A DNA stretch of 64,000 nt, taken from positions 62,001 to 126,000 of the forward strand of contig NZ_JAGPXL010000017.1 in the NCBI RefSeq assembly GCF_018070565.1, read 5' to 3'. This stretch comes from Streptomyces sp. B93. GTDB lineage: Bacteria > Actinomycetota > Actinomycetes > Streptomycetales > Streptomycetaceae. Positions 9,524-18,586 of this stretch are shown here, piece after piece (within the stretch, counting starts at the first letter, position 1; the number at the start of each line of letters is the position of its first letter). The translations under genes were made by a program, and so were the position numbers. The notes beneath the pieces were generated by a model. It worked only from the letters and a program-made list of their open reading frames with translations, had not been told where the DNA came from and ran no database searches.

Positions 9524-10969
9524 TTGTCCGACCAGCTCCCGTCGTCCGACCGGCTCCCGTCGTCCGACCGGCTCCCGTCGTCCGACCGGCTCCCGTCGTC
9601 CGACCGGCTCCAGGTGGTGAACCCGGCCACCGAGGAGACCGTCGCCACCGTCCCCGCCGCCACCGCCGCCGACGTGGACGCGGCCGTCGTACGGGCCACC
9701 CGCGCCCAGACCCGGTGGGCGGCCCTCGCCCCGGGCGACCGGGCCCGGCTGCTGCGCCGGTTCGCCGCGACCGTCGACGAACACCTCGAAGAACTCGCCG
9801 CGTTGGAGGTCCGGGAGGCCGGGCACACCGTCGGCAACGCCCGCTGGGAGGCGGGCAACGTGCGCGACCTGCTCGACTACGCGGCGGGCGGGGTGGAACG
9901 GCTCACCGGACGCCAGATCCCGGTGCCCGGCGGCCTCGACATCACCCTCCTCGAACCGCTCGGCGTGGTCGGCGTCATCGCGCCGTGGAACTTCCCCATG
10001 CCGATCGCGGCCTGGGGCACGGCCCCCGCGCTCGCCGCGGGCAACGCCGTGCTCCTCAAGCCCGCCGAGACCACCCCGCTGACGGCGCTGCGCCTGGCGG
10101 AACTGGCCCTCGAGGCGGGACTTCCCGAGGGCCTGTTCCAGGTCCTGCCCGGCCACGGGCCGGTCGCGGGCAACGCCCTCGTCGAACACCCCGGCGTGGC
10201 GAAGATCGTCTTCACTGGGTCAACGGCCGTGGGCAAACAGGTGTTGGCGAAGGGATCGGCGCTGCTGAAGCGGGTCACCCTCGAACTCGGCGGCAAGAGC
10301 CCCAACCTCGTCTTCGCCGACGCCGACCTCGAGACCGCCGCGGCCACCGCCCCCATGTCCTTCCTCGACAACTCCGGCCAGGACTGCTGCGCCCGCACCC
10401 GCATCCTCGTCCAGCGGACGGTGTACGACCGCTTCCTGGAACTGCTGGCCCCCGCGATCGAGGCCGTACGCGTCGGCGACCCGTCCGACGAGACCACCGA
10501 CATGGGCCCGCTGATCTCCAGGACCCAGCTGGACCGCGTCCGCTCCTATGTCGGCCCCGACGCGACCGGCATCCGCGGCAAGGCCCCGGAAGGCCCCGGC
10601 TACTGGTTCCCGCCCACCGTCCTCACCGACGTCGACCCGCACGCGCGCGTGGCCGTCGAGGAGGTCTTCGGCCCCGTCGCCGTCGTCCTCCCCTTCGACG
10701 ACGAGGCCGACGCGATCCGCCTCGCCAACGACACCCCCTACGGCCTCTCCGGCTCCGTCTGGACCCGCGACGTCGGCCGCGCCCTGCGCGTCTCGGGGGC
10801 CGTCCGCGCGGGCAACCTGTCCGTCAACTCCCACTCCAGCGTCCGCTACTGGACCCCCTTCGGCGGCTTCAAACAGTCCGGCATCGGCCGCGAACTGGGC
10901 CCGGACGCGCTCACCGCCTTCACCGAGACCAAGAACGTCTTCATCAGCACGGAGGGCCCCGCACAGTGA
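9524..10969 (+). CDS. NAD(P)-dependent aldehyde dehydrogenase of the gamma-glutamyl amine pathway
   Basis: A 481-residue aldehyde dehydrogenase: cofactor domain PWNFPMPIAAWG and FTGSTAVGKQV, general base in LELGGKSPNLVF, catalytic Cys in NSGQDCCART and the closing EVFGPVAVVLPF. It starts at TTG only seven bases after the ligase stop, so it is translationally linked. The first 29 residues are a tandem LPSSDR repeat that precedes the normal family start (VVNPATEETVATV). It presumably oxidises gamma-glutamyl-acetaldehyde to the acid. The 3' end overlaps the SDR start by four bases. A GTG at 9614 inside the repeat-free region could be an alternative start. Confidence 0.88.
   Translation: MSDQLPSSDRLPSSDRLPSSDRLPSSDRLQVVNPATEETVATVPAATAADVDAAVVRATRAQTRWAALAPGDRARLLRRFAATVDEHLEELAALEVREAGHTVGNARWEAGNVRDLLDYAAGGVERLTGRQIPVPGGLDITLLEPLGVVGVIAPWNFPMPIAAWGTAPALAAGNAVLLKPAETTPLTALRLAELALEAGLPEGLFQVLPGHGPVAGNALVEHPGVAKIVFTGSTAVGKQVLAKGSALLKRVTLELGGKSPNLVFADADLETAAATAPMSFLDNSGQDCCARTRILVQRTVYDRFLELLAPAIEAVRVGDPSDETTDMGPLISRTQLDRVRSYVGPDATGIRGKAPEGPGYWFPPTVLTDVDPHARVAVEEVFGPVAVVLPFDDEADAIRLANDTPYGLSGSVWTRDVGRALRVSGAVRAGNLSVNSHSSVRYWTPFGGFKQSGIGRELGPDALTAFTETKNVFISTEGPAQ
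9526..9611 (+). repeat. 18-bp tandem repeat inside the aldehyde dehydrogenase N-terminus
   Basis: Four full and one partial copy of an 18-bp unit (GTCCGACCGGCTCCCGTC), nearly identical except for an A in the first copy. It encodes repeated LPSSDR hexapeptides. Near-identity suggests recent slippage or a copy number that varies between strains. Confidence 0.9.
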
Positions 10970-11748
10970 CCGAAGACCTCGTTTGCCGCCGACTGGCCGG
11001 CCGTACCGCCGTCGTCACCGGAGCGGGCAGCGGCATCGGACTCGCCACCGTCCGCCGCCTCGCCGCCGAGGGCGCCAACGTCGTCTGCGGCGACATCGAC
11101 GAGACCACCGGCAAGGCCGCCGCCGAGGAGGTCGGCGGCCTCTTCGTGCAGGTCGACGTCACCGACGCCGAGCAGGTCGAGGCGCTGTTCAGGGCGGCGT
11201 ACGACACCTACGGCAGCGTCGACGTCGCCTTCAACAACGCGGGCATCTCCCCGCCCGACGACGACTCCATCCTGGACACCGGCCTCGACGCCTGGAAGCG
11301 GGTGCAGGAGGTCAACCTCACCTCCGTCTACCTGTGCTGCAAGGCCGCCATCCCGTACATGCGGCGCCAGGGCAAGGGCTCCATCATCAACACCGCGTCG
11401 TTCGTGGCCCGGATGGGCGCGGCCACCTCACAGATCTCGTACACGGCGTCCAAGGGCGGCGTGCTCGCCATGTCCCGGGAACTGGGCGTGCAGTTCGCGC
11501 GCGAGGGCATCCGCGTCAACGCGCTGTGCCCCGGTCCCGTCAACACCCCCCTCCTCCAGGAGCTGTTCGCCAAGGACCCGGAGCGCGCCGCGCGCCGCCT
11601 GGTGCACATCCCGGTGGGCCGGTTCGCCGAGGCCGAGGAGATCGCCGCCGCCGTCGCCTTCCTGGCCAGCGACGACTCCTCCTTCGTCAACGCCACCGAC
11701 TTCCTCGTCGACGGCGGTATCTCGGGGGCGTACGTCACACCCCTGTAG
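10966..11748 (+). CDS. Short-chain dehydrogenase/reductase
   Basis: A 260-residue classical SDR: cofactor motif TGAGSGIG (residues about 17-24), NNAG at about 90, catalytic Ser in NTASFVAR, YTASK active site (Tyr and Lys), and the C-terminal DFLVDGGISGAYVTPL. The GTG at 10966 overlaps the aldehyde dehydrogenase stop in the GTGA arrangement, so it belongs to the same operon. It may oxidise the hydroxyl of gamma-glutamyl-ethanolamide to the aldehyde before the aldehyde dehydrogenase step; that assignment is inference from the operon. Confidence 0.87.
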   Translation: MTEDLVCRRLAGRTAVVTGAGSGIGLATVRRLAAEGANVVCGDIDETTGKAAAEEVGGLFVQVDVTDAEQVEALFRAAYDTYGSVDVAFNNAGISPPDDDSILDTGLDAWKRVQEVNLTSVYLCCKAAIPYMRRQGKGSIINTASFVARMGAATSQISYTASKGGVLAMSRELGVQFAREGIRVNALCPGPVNTPLLQELFAKDPERAARRLVHIPVGRFAEAEEIAAAVAFLASDDSSFVNATDFLVDGGISGAYVTPL

Positions 11749-11778
11749 GCCCCGCCCCGCGCGCCCCGGGCCACGTCC

Positions 11779-11784
11779 TACAGT
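11779..11784 (+). promoter_or_regulatory. -10 element of a leaderless promoter
   Basis: TACAGT ends eight bases before the GTG at 11792, the spacing expected when transcription starts at the first base of the coding region. No clear -35 is visible. Confidence 0.5.
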
Positions 11785-11791
11785 GGCCCGG

Positions 11792-12733
11792 GTGAGCATG
11801 ACACCCCCGCCCGGCTGGTACACCGACCCGTCCGCACCGCATCTGGAGCGCTGGTGGGACGGCACGGCCTGGACCGACCACCGGCGCGCGCCCGGACAGC
11901 AGGCAGCCGCCGCCCCGCCGCCGTCCGCCCCGCCGCCGTCCGCCCCGCGCGGCGGCGGCCCGGCGGGCGTGAAGACCGTCGCCGTCACCACCGCGGCGGC
12001 CGTCGTGGTCGCCGCGATCGTCACCGGCGTCATCCTCCTCGGCAAGGACGACGGCACGGGCCCGGTCGCCGACCCCACGGTCTCCGCCACCGTCGAACAG
12101 AGCGAGGGCACCACCGAACCCTCCACCCCCTCCCCGTCCACGTCCGAGCCCTCCGCCGACGACCCGGCCGTCGTCACGGACGAACTGAACGGCATCACCC
12201 TCCCCCTGCTCGACGGCTGGGTCCGCCCCAAGTACGTCAGCGACTCCGCCGTCCTGATGACCACGGACGGCACCTACGACTGCCCCGGCGAGGGCAGCCT
12301 GTGCCGCCATGGACTGGTCATCTCCCGGACCGTCACCGTCAACGACGAGACCTCCCCCGAGGCCCTCGCCAAGGCCGACATCGAGGAGGCCGCCGAGGAG
12401 GCCTACGACCGAGACTCCCTGGACCGCAAGCCGTACGGCGGCATGGAGTCCCACGAGGTCGTCGGGTCCGGGCCGGTCGCGGTCGCCGGACGCGCCGGGT
12501 ACTTCGTGCGCTGGCGGGTCAAGACCGCCAAGGGGCCCGGCGGTTACGTCCAGTCGCTGGCCTTCCACTCCACCGTCGGCGTCGAGGCCCCGGTGATCGT
12601 GCGCTACGTCTTCGACGCGGGCGAGGACGGGCCGCCGCTCGCCGACATGGACCGCATCACCGAGGGCATCCGGCCCCTCGGCGACGCGGACACCGGCGGC
12701 GGCGTGGGCAGCAGCATCGGCCCGGCCGACTGA
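11792..12733 (+). CDS. DUF2510-domain membrane-anchored protein
   Basis: A 313-residue protein of unknown function. The N-terminal DUF2510 motif is clear (PPPGWYTDP and ERWWDGTAWTDHRR), then a Pro/Ala-rich linker, a single transmembrane helix (residues about 60-82), a Thr/Ser/Pro-rich stalk and a C-terminal extracytoplasmic domain (residues about 125-290, LNGITLPLLDGWVRPKY onward). The start is chosen as GTG 11792 because the -10 TACAGT sits just upstream; ATG 11798 and GTG 11783 are alternatives. It is convergent with the PLP enzyme gene. DUF2510 proteins are common in actinomycetes and thought to act at the envelope. Confidence 0.8.
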   Translation: MSMTPPPGWYTDPSAPHLERWWDGTAWTDHRRAPGQQAAAAPPPSAPPPSAPRGGGPAGVKTVAVTTAAAVVVAAIVTGVILLGKDDGTGPVADPTVSATVEQSEGTTEPSTPSPSTSEPSADDPAVVTDELNGITLPLLDGWVRPKYVSDSAVLMTTDGTYDCPGEGSLCRHGLVISRTVTVNDETSPEALAKADIEEAAEEAYDRDSLDRKPYGGMESHEVVGSGPVAVAGRAGYFVRWRVKTAKGPGGYVQSLAFHSTVGVEAPVIVRYVFDAGEDGPPLADMDRITEGIRPLGDADTGGGVGSSIGPAD

Positions 12734-12756
12734 CCCGAGGGAACCCGCCGACCCGC

Positions 12757-13959
12757 CTACAGGAACGTACGGCCCTCACCCCGGTACGTCGGCACGGTCG
12801 CCGTCACCTCGTCGCCCTCGACGAGATGCAGCACGTCGAACCGCTCGCACAGCTCACCGGCCTTCGCGTGCCGGAACCACACCTTGTCGCCGATCAGCAG
12901 ATCGTCGGCGGGCGAGCCCAGCAGCGGCGTCTGCACCTCACCCGCGCCCTCCTGCGGGTCGTAGCGCAACCCTTCCGGCAGATACGGCTCCGGCAGCCGG
13001 TCCCGGCCCGCGGCACCCGACGCGGGATAGCCACCACCCAGCACGGTCACCGCGCCGACACCCGGCCGCCGCACCACCGGCTGGGCGAACAGGGCCGCCG
13101 GACGCCCCCGGAACGACGTGTAGTTGTCGAACAGCCGCGGCACGTACAGCCCCGACCCGGCCGCGATCTCCGTGACCGCGTCCTCGGCGGCCGTGTGCTG
13201 CACACTGCCCGTGCCGCCGCCGTTGACGAACTCCAGACCCGGCGCCACCGCGCGCACCGCCCGCACCACCGCGGCCCGCCGCTCGGCCAGTTCACGCCGC
13301 GCCGCCGCCTGCATCAGCCGCACCGCCCGCGAACGCAGCGGCCGGCCCGTGACCGCGTCCCCGACACCGGCGACATGACCCTCGTACGCCATGATCCCCA
13401 CGACCTCGAAGCCCGGCCGCCGGGCCACCACCCGGGCCAGGTCGGCGACTTCGGCGGGGGAGTGCAGCGGGGAGCGCCGGGCCCCGACCCGCACCCGCCC
13501 GCCGAGCAGCCGCAGCGAGGTGTCCAACTCCAGGCACACCCGCACCACTTCGCGCCCGCCGTCGCGCGCCTCGTCGATCAGCCGCAGCTGCGCCGGGTCG
13601 TCGATCATCACCGTGACGGAGGCGGCGAGCTTGGGATCGGAGGTCAGTTCGGCGTACCCCGCGCGGTCCGCCGACGGGTACGCCAGCAGGACGTCGTCGA
13701 CGCCGGAGCGGGCCAGCCACAACGACTCGGCCAGCGTGAAGGACATGACGCCCGCGAAGCCGTCCCGCGCGAGCACGCGGTCCAGCAGCGCCCGGCAGCG
13801 CACGGACTTGCTGGCGACCCGGATCGGCTTGCCCGCGGCCCGGCGGACCAGATCGTCCGCGTTGGCGTCGAAGGCGGCCAGGTCCACGATCGCGAGGGGG
13901 GCGTCGAGATGGGCGGTGGCCCGGTCGTAACGGGCCCGGTCGGCGGAGCGCGCAGTCAT
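12757..13959 (-). CDS. Fold-type III PLP enzyme (amino acid deaminase/aldolase, D-threonine aldolase-like)
   Basis: A 400-residue alanine-racemase-fold enzyme. The PLP lysine is in IRVASKSVRC near residue 48. The barrel continues through GVMSFTLAES, a metal- or PLP-binding EFVNGGGTGS and the C-terminal metal-binding-like GDKVWFRHAKAGELCERF. The family includes D-threonine aldolases and D-serine dehydratases, which use PLP and a divalent metal at the C-terminal His/Cys site; the exact substrate is open. The ATG at 13959 begins right at the domain. It is divergent from the proline-rich membrane protein 231 bases away. Confidence 0.82.
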   Translation of the reverse strand: MTARSADRARYDRATAHLDAPLAIVDLAAFDANADDLVRRAAGKPIRVASKSVRCRALLDRVLARDGFAGVMSFTLAESLWLARSGVDDVLLAYPSADRAGYAELTSDPKLAASVTVMIDDPAQLRLIDEARDGGREVVRVCLELDTSLRLLGGRVRVGARRSPLHSPAEVADLARVVARRPGFEVVGIMAYEGHVAGVGDAVTGRPLRSRAVRLMQAAARRELAERRAAVVRAVRAVAPGLEFVNGGGTGSVQHTAAEDAVTEIAAGSGLYVPRLFDNYTSFRGRPAALFAQPVVRRPGVGAVTVLGGGYPASGAAGRDRLPEPYLPEGLRYDPQEGAGEVQTPLLGSPADDLLIGDKVWFRHAKAGELCERFDVLHLVEGDEVTATVPTYRGEGRTFL

Positions 13960-14190
13960 GGACGCAGCCTGCCAGAACGGGTTACCGCAAGGTAGGGGGA
14001 TGTTCCGGGCAGATGCCCCGGCCTCCCGGACTGGTTCCCGTTCGACCGGCGGCAACCCGTAGAGTGACGTGCGGGCACGGGGAAGACTCCGGTGGGACAT
14101 CCGTACATCCACACCGGCTCCGGGCGTACGACCTGAGAACGACGGCCCACGCACAAGGAAGCGGCCCGGGCAGAAGGAAACGGGGGGTGC

Positions 14191-15534
14191 ATGAGCACAG
14201 AGGCCCAGCGCGCCCCGGTCCCGCCGCGCCCCACCGGCCCACCCGCCACCGACGCCCCGCGCGCGAGCGCCACCGGTGCGTCCGAGGGCGTACCCGCCCC
14301 GGGCGGTGGCGCGGTTCCGCCGCCGGACACGTCCGGCTCCTCGCGCGGGGCGGGTCGTGGTGCGCCTGACCCGGGCGGTCGCGCCGTACCCTCCGCGGAC
14401 CCCTCGGGCCGCCCGCGCGAGGCGGGCCCCGGTCCGGCCGGGCGCGTGCCCGCCCCGGGTGGTCGCGGGGTGCCGTCGCCGCACACCTCAGGCCGCCCGC
14501 GTGGGACGGGCCGGGACGGGGCCGTGCCCACGCCGCCCCCGCCGCCCGCCTCGGCGCGCTTCCCCGACGCGCCGCCGTCGCGGGGTGGGACACCGTCGGA
14601 GACCACCACCCGGCTGCGGCCCGTCCCGGCGGCCAAGCCGCCCGTCCCGCCCCCGCCCGCCGTGGACCCGGCGCTCTCCTGGGGTGTCATGACCCCGCCT
14701 CCCGGCGCCGGCCGCCCCGTCGTCACCTTCGGACAACCCGAGACCTACGACGACCAGGGACGGCCCCGTCCGCTCAGGGCCCGGCTGCGCGGCCGCACCG
14801 TCGCCGCCGCCGGCTGCGTGGTGCTGGGGCTCGGCCTGATCGGCGGCGCGGTGACCGGCAGCTGGCTCACCGGCGACTCCGGCACGGACGGCGAGCGCGG
14901 CACCTTCGCCGCCGCCGCGGACCTGTGGCACAGCGTCCCCGTCGACCAGCTCTTCCCGCCCACCGTGCGCGGCGACGGTGCCGGACCCGGCGGCTCCGAC
15001 CGCACCTGGACGCGGATCGCCGTCGCCCCCGACAGCGGCTGCGCGGGCGCCTTCGACCCGCTGCTGGGCAAGGTCCTCGCCCCGGTCGGCTGCGAGCGCC
15101 TGCTGCGCGCCACCTACACCGACGCCACCCAGAGCTACGTCACCACCGTCGGCCTGCTCTTCACCGACGCCGACGCCGAGGGCATGCGCTCCCTCGACGA
15201 CCGCTTCGAGAACGAGGACCTCGGCAGCCGCACCGACCTCGTGCCCCGCCCGTACGCAGCCAAGGGCACCGCCGCCGCCGGGTTCACCACCGAGCAGCGC
15301 GCCACCTGGACGGTCTCCGTCCTCACCGACGCCCCCGTCGTCGTGTACGCCGTCTCCGGCTGGGCCGACGCCCGCACCGTCGACGAACCGCAGCCCGCCG
15401 AGGCGGCCATGGCCTCCGGCGCCACCACCGCCCCCGCCCAGGCGGGCCTCGGCCACGAGACCAAGGGCCTCGCCGACCGCATCGAGCGCGGCCTGCGCAA
15501 GAACGTCACCTCGCCCACGGAGCGGCCGTCATGA
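14191..15534 (+). CDS. Proline-rich single-pass membrane protein coupled to the mycosin
   Basis: A 447-residue protein I do not recognise. The first 190 residues are a low-complexity Pro/Ala/Gly/Ser/Arg region predicted to be disordered and cytoplasmic. One transmembrane helix follows at about 198-220 (VAAAGCVVLGLGLIGGAV), then a 220-residue extracytoplasmic domain with two cysteines that could pair (SGCAGAFDPLL and APVGCERLL). A GGGGGG ribosome site precedes the ATG. The stop overlaps the mycosin start as ATGA, so the two are translationally coupled and probably act together at the membrane. The high GC of the repeat-like N-terminus makes the early region hard to judge. Confidence 0.8.
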   Translation: MSTEAQRAPVPPRPTGPPATDAPRASATGASEGVPAPGGGAVPPPDTSGSSRGAGRGAPDPGGRAVPSADPSGRPREAGPGPAGRVPAPGGRGVPSPHTSGRPRGTGRDGAVPTPPPPPASARFPDAPPSRGGTPSETTTRLRPVPAAKPPVPPPPAVDPALSWGVMTPPPGAGRPVVTFGQPETYDDQGRPRPLRARLRGRTVAAAGCVVLGLGLIGGAVTGSWLTGDSGTDGERGTFAAAADLWHSVPVDQLFPPTVRGDGAGPGGSDRTWTRIAVAPDSGCAGAFDPLLGKVLAPVGCERLLRATYTDATQSYVTTVGLLFTDADAEGMRSLDDRFENEDLGSRTDLVPRPYAAKGTAAAGFTTEQRATWTVSVLTDAPVVVYAVSGWADARTVDEPQPAEAAMASGATTAPAQAGLGHETKGLADRIERGLRKNVTSPTERPS

Positions 15535-16718
15535 ACCGGTCCACGCGCCGCGGCCGACTCCGCGGCGGCGTCCTCGGCTGCCTGCTCGCCGCGAGCGTCG
15601 CCCTGGTCCCGCCCACCGCCGCGCACGCCGACGGCATCCGCGCCCAGCAGTGGGCCCTGGAAGCCCTGCACACCCAGCAGGCCTGGCAGACCACCAAGGG
15701 CGCCGGAATCACCGTCGCCGTCCTGGACACCGGGGTCGACGACCAGCACCCCGACCTCGTCGGCAACGTCCTGGGCGGCAAGGACCTGGTCGGCTTCGGG
15801 GCGGGCCGCGGCGACGAGACCTGGGCCAAACACGGCACCGCCATGGCCGGGATCATCGCCGCACACGGCCACGGCCCGGGCAACGCCGACGGCGTCATGG
15901 GCATCGCCCCCGAGGCCAGGATCCTGCCCGTCCGCGTCATCCTGGAGGACAAGGACCCGGCCCGCGCCAAGGCCCGCAAGTCCCGGGGCAACGCCCTCGC
16001 CGAGGGCATCCGCTGGGCCGCCGACCACGGCGCCGACGTCATCAACCTCTCCCTCGGCGACGACTCCGCCTCCGCCCACCCCGAACCCGCCGAGGACGAG
16101 GCCGTCCAGTACGCGCTGAAGAAGGGCGCCGTCGTCGTCGCCTCGGCCGGGAACGGCGGCGAGAAGGGCGACCACATCTCCTACCCCGCCGCCTATCCGG
16201 GCGTGATCGCGGTGACCGCCGTCGACCGCTACGGCACCCGCGCCGCCTTCTCCACCCGCCGCTGGTACGCCACCGTCAGCGCGCCCGGCGTCGACGTCGT
16301 CATCGCCGACCCCGACGGCAAGTACTACGAGGGCTGGGGCACCAGCGCCGCCGCGGCCTTCGTCTCCGGCGCCGTGGCCCTCGTCAAGTCGGCCCACCCC
16401 GGCCTGAGCCCGGCGCAGATCAAACGGCTCCTTGCGGACACCGCCCGCAACGCCCCCGTCCGGGGCCGCGACGACTCCCGGGGCTTCGGCTTCGTCGACC
16501 CGGCCGCCGCGATCGAGGCGGCCGCCGGACTGGAGCCGCGGGGCCTGCGCTCGGCGGCGTACGGCGAGCGGTACTTCGGCCCCGGTCCGGACACCGCGGA
16601 ACCGGGTGACGACACCGCCGGCTGGGCGGGCCCCCTCGCGGGCAGCGCGGGCGGTGTGCTGCTGGTCGCCGCGGTCGTCCTGTGGCGCGGCCGCCGCTGG
16701 TACGGCGACGACGCCTGA
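15531..16718 (+). CDS. Mycosin-type S8 subtilisin protease (type VII secretion-associated)
   Basis: A 395-residue secreted, membrane-anchored serine protease. The signal peptide ends at about TAAHA-DG (residue 33). The catalytic triad is intact: Asp in VAVLDTGVD, His in AKHGTAMAGI and Ser in GWGTSAAAAF. A C-terminal transmembrane helix (about 362-385) is followed by a short RRWYGDDA tail. This is the layout of mycosins, which in ESX systems sit on the outer face of the membrane. No EccB, EccC, EccD or ESX substrate gene is found in the window, so this protease is an orphan with its proline-rich partner. Confidence 0.88.
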   Translation: MNRSTRRGRLRGGVLGCLLAASVALVPPTAAHADGIRAQQWALEALHTQQAWQTTKGAGITVAVLDTGVDDQHPDLVGNVLGGKDLVGFGAGRGDETWAKHGTAMAGIIAAHGHGPGNADGVMGIAPEARILPVRVILEDKDPARAKARKSRGNALAEGIRWAADHGADVINLSLGDDSASAHPEPAEDEAVQYALKKGAVVVASAGNGGEKGDHISYPAAYPGVIAVTAVDRYGTRAAFSTRRWYATVSAPGVDVVIADPDGKYYEGWGTSAAAAFVSGAVALVKSAHPGLSPAQIKRLLADTARNAPVRGRDDSRGFGFVDPAAAIEAAAGLEPRGLRSAAYGERYFGPGPDTAEPGDDTAGWAGPLAGSAGGVLLVAAVVLWRGRRWYGDDA

Positions 16719-16724
16719 CGCCGC

Positions 16725-17690
16725 CTAATCCACCGTGGCCGCCGACCCGGCGGCGGACTCGTCACGCACCACCGCCACCGCCACCGCCGCCTTCGCCGCC
16801 GCCTCGACCAGTGCCACCCCGCGCTCCTTGGTGGTGTTGCCGTCGGACAGCACGGCCAGCAGACAGTCGTGACCGTCCGCCGTCACCCGCCCGATGCTGT
16901 TGATGTCCCACAGCCCGGTCGCGCTGCGCGGCAGCCAGCCGTTCTTCAGCGCCCACGCCGACCCGTCGGCGACGGCCGACACCCCCCAGTCCTGCCCGGC
17001 GGCGATCCGTCCCATCAGCCCCTGGAGATACGACCGCGAGTCCTCGGTCAGCTCCGAGTCGTCCCCGAAGACCTGCTGGAGCAGGACCAGCTGATCGGCG
17101 GCCGTGGTCTGGGTCAGCCCCCACAGCATGCCCTCGCCGCCCGCGGTGCCCGCCAGCCCGAACCGCTCGTTCGCCGCGTCCAGCCCCTCCGCCCGGCCGA
17201 TCGTCTCCCACAGCGCCGACGCGGCGGCGTTGTCGCTGCTGACGATCATCGCGGTGGCGTGGGCCCGCTCGGCCGCGGTGAGCCGGCGGTCGGCGTCCTG
17301 CGCCTGGAGCAGCAGGGCCGCGAGGATGTCGACCTTCACGATGCTCGCCGTGTCGAAGGCGCCGTCGCCGTACCCGGCCCGTCGCCCGGACGTCAGATCG
17401 AGCACGGCCACCGACACCTCGGCCCCGTCCTCGGCGCCGGTCGCCGCCACGGCCCGCGCGAGCATTGCGTCGAGGTCCACCGACGGTTCCGCGGCGGGCT
17501 CCACACCGGGTTCCACTGACGCCTCCCGGGTCGTCGAAGCCGCGGCCGACGCGGAGGGCGCGGCCGACGCCGACGATACGGGGCGGGAGTCGGAGTGCGC
17601 CGCCCGCACATAGACGGTCCCCGCCGTCGTACCACCCATGATCACGACGGTCGCGGCGGTGGCGCCGAGGAGCGCCCGAGGAGAGGCCAT
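16725..17690 (-). CDS. Class A beta-lactamase-like serine hydrolase
   Basis: A 321-residue exported protein with an N-terminal helix (residues 5-30) and a Ser/Ala/Pro-rich linker to about residue 70. The penicilloyl-serine-transferase fold follows: SxxK motif in TASIVKVDI and SDN motif in IVSSDNAAASALW. The third motif, normally KTG, reads KNG in WALKNGWLP, so classical beta-lactam hydrolysis is uncertain. A cell-wall-related hydrolase or a penicillin-binding-like role is possible. It is convergent with the mycosin gene, six bases apart. Confidence 0.82.
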   Translation of the reverse strand: MASPRALLGATAATVVIMGGTTAGTVYVRAAHSDSRPVSSASAAPSASAAASTTREASVEPGVEPAAEPSVDLDAMLARAVAATGAEDGAEVSVAVLDLTSGRRAGYGDGAFDTASIVKVDILAALLLQAQDADRRLTAAERAHATAMIVSSDNAAASALWETIGRAEGLDAANERFGLAGTAGGEGMLWGLTQTTAADQLVLLQQVFGDDSELTEDSRSYLQGLMGRIAAGQDWGVSAVADGSAWALKNGWLPRSATGLWDINSIGRVTADGHDCLLAVLSDGNTTKERGVALVEAAAKAAVAVAVVRDESAAGSAATVD

Positions 17691-17826
17691 GCCCGCGATG
17701 CTCGGGGCGGCCGCTGTGCGGGCCGTTAGCCGCGCGTTAGATCTCTGTCAGGAGACGCTGAGAAAACGGTGAGGGGTGTCACGGCGGCGTTTCGGGGTCC
17801 GCACAAGCGCAGCAGCATTCCCCCGA

Positions 17827-17832
17827 TAGGGT
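17827..17832 (+). promoter_or_regulatory. -10 element (TAGGGT) of the SseB-like gene
   Basis: TAGGGT ends eight bases before GTG 17841, consistent with a leaderless transcript. Confidence 0.5.
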
Positions 17833-17840
17833 CGGTGACC

Positions 17841-18578
17841 GTGGCGAACAAGAACATTCCCGACCCCGGCTACTCCGACGACGACGGATCCGCCGACCCC
17901 CGGCTGAGCGCCGCGCTCGCCGCCTGGTCCACGGACCGCACCGCCGTGGGCCCGGTCCTGGAGGCGCTCAAGGGCACCCGGCTGCTGGTGCCCGTCGTGG
18001 CCGTGCTGGGGGAGGTGGAGGAGGACGAGAACGGGCTGCGCCGCGAGAAGACCAGCGACATGGCCGTCCCCACCCTGAAGGCCGGTGACCGCACCGCGCT
18101 GCCCGCCTTCACCTCCACCGACGCGCTGGCCCGCTGGGACCCCGGGGCCCGCCCCGTCGCCGTACCCCTGCACCAGGCCATCCAGGCGGCCGTGCACGAG
18201 AAGGCCGACACCATCGTGCTGGACATGGCCGGGCCGGTGCCGTTCGAGCTGACCGGGCACGCGCTGCTGGCGCTGGCCGAGGGCCGCACCAGCACCGATC
18301 CGCTCACCGACCCGGCGGTCGTCGAGGCGGTACGGGCCGCGGTGGCCGCCGAGCCCGCCGTGGTCAGCGCGCACCTCGGGCCGGGACAGGCCGACGGCAC
18401 CCTGGCGCTCGTCCTCGACCCGGCCGCCGCCCCCGCCGAGGCCGCCCGCGCGGTCGCCGGGCGCATGGCGGCCGACGAGACACTGCGGGCCCGCCTGGTG
18501 CGCGGCCTCGACCTGGCACTGCTGCCGGCCGGGGCCACCCCACCGGGCGAGCCCTTGTACGTACGCGGAAGTCTGTAG
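17841..18578 (+). CDS. SseB-family protein
   Basis: A 245-residue cytoplasmic protein with the SseB N-terminal domain (residues about 15-140: LSAALAAWSTDRTAVGPVLEALKG in part, LLVPVVAVLGE, LPAFTSTDALARWDP) and a second half of similar size. The family was named for an enhancer of serine sensitivity; its biochemical function is not established and Streptomyces carry several copies. A leaderless GTG start at 17841 follows the -10 TAGGGT; an extension from 17769 would run through this promoter and is rejected. Convergent with the DUF1844 gene. Confidence 0.8.
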   Translation: MANKNIPDPGYSDDDGSADPRLSAALAAWSTDRTAVGPVLEALKGTRLLVPVVAVLGEVEEDENGLRREKTSDMAVPTLKAGDRTALPAFTSTDALARWDPGARPVAVPLHQAIQAAVHEKADTIVLDMAGPVPFELTGHALLALAEGRTSTDPLTDPAVVEAVRAAVAAEPAVVSAHLGPGQADGTLALVLDPAAAPAEAARAVAGRMAADETLRARLVRGLDLALLPAGATPPGEPLYVRGSL

Positions 18579-18586
18579 GGGACGCG

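Noticed and set aside
9526..9611. CRISPR or transposon interpretation of the 18-bp repeats
   Set aside because: Units are directly tandem without spacers and in frame within a coding region.
12757..14484. 575-codon extension of the PLP-enzyme frame
   Set aside because: The extension runs through the divergent promoter and antisense to the proline-rich gene; the enzyme fold begins at ATG 13959.
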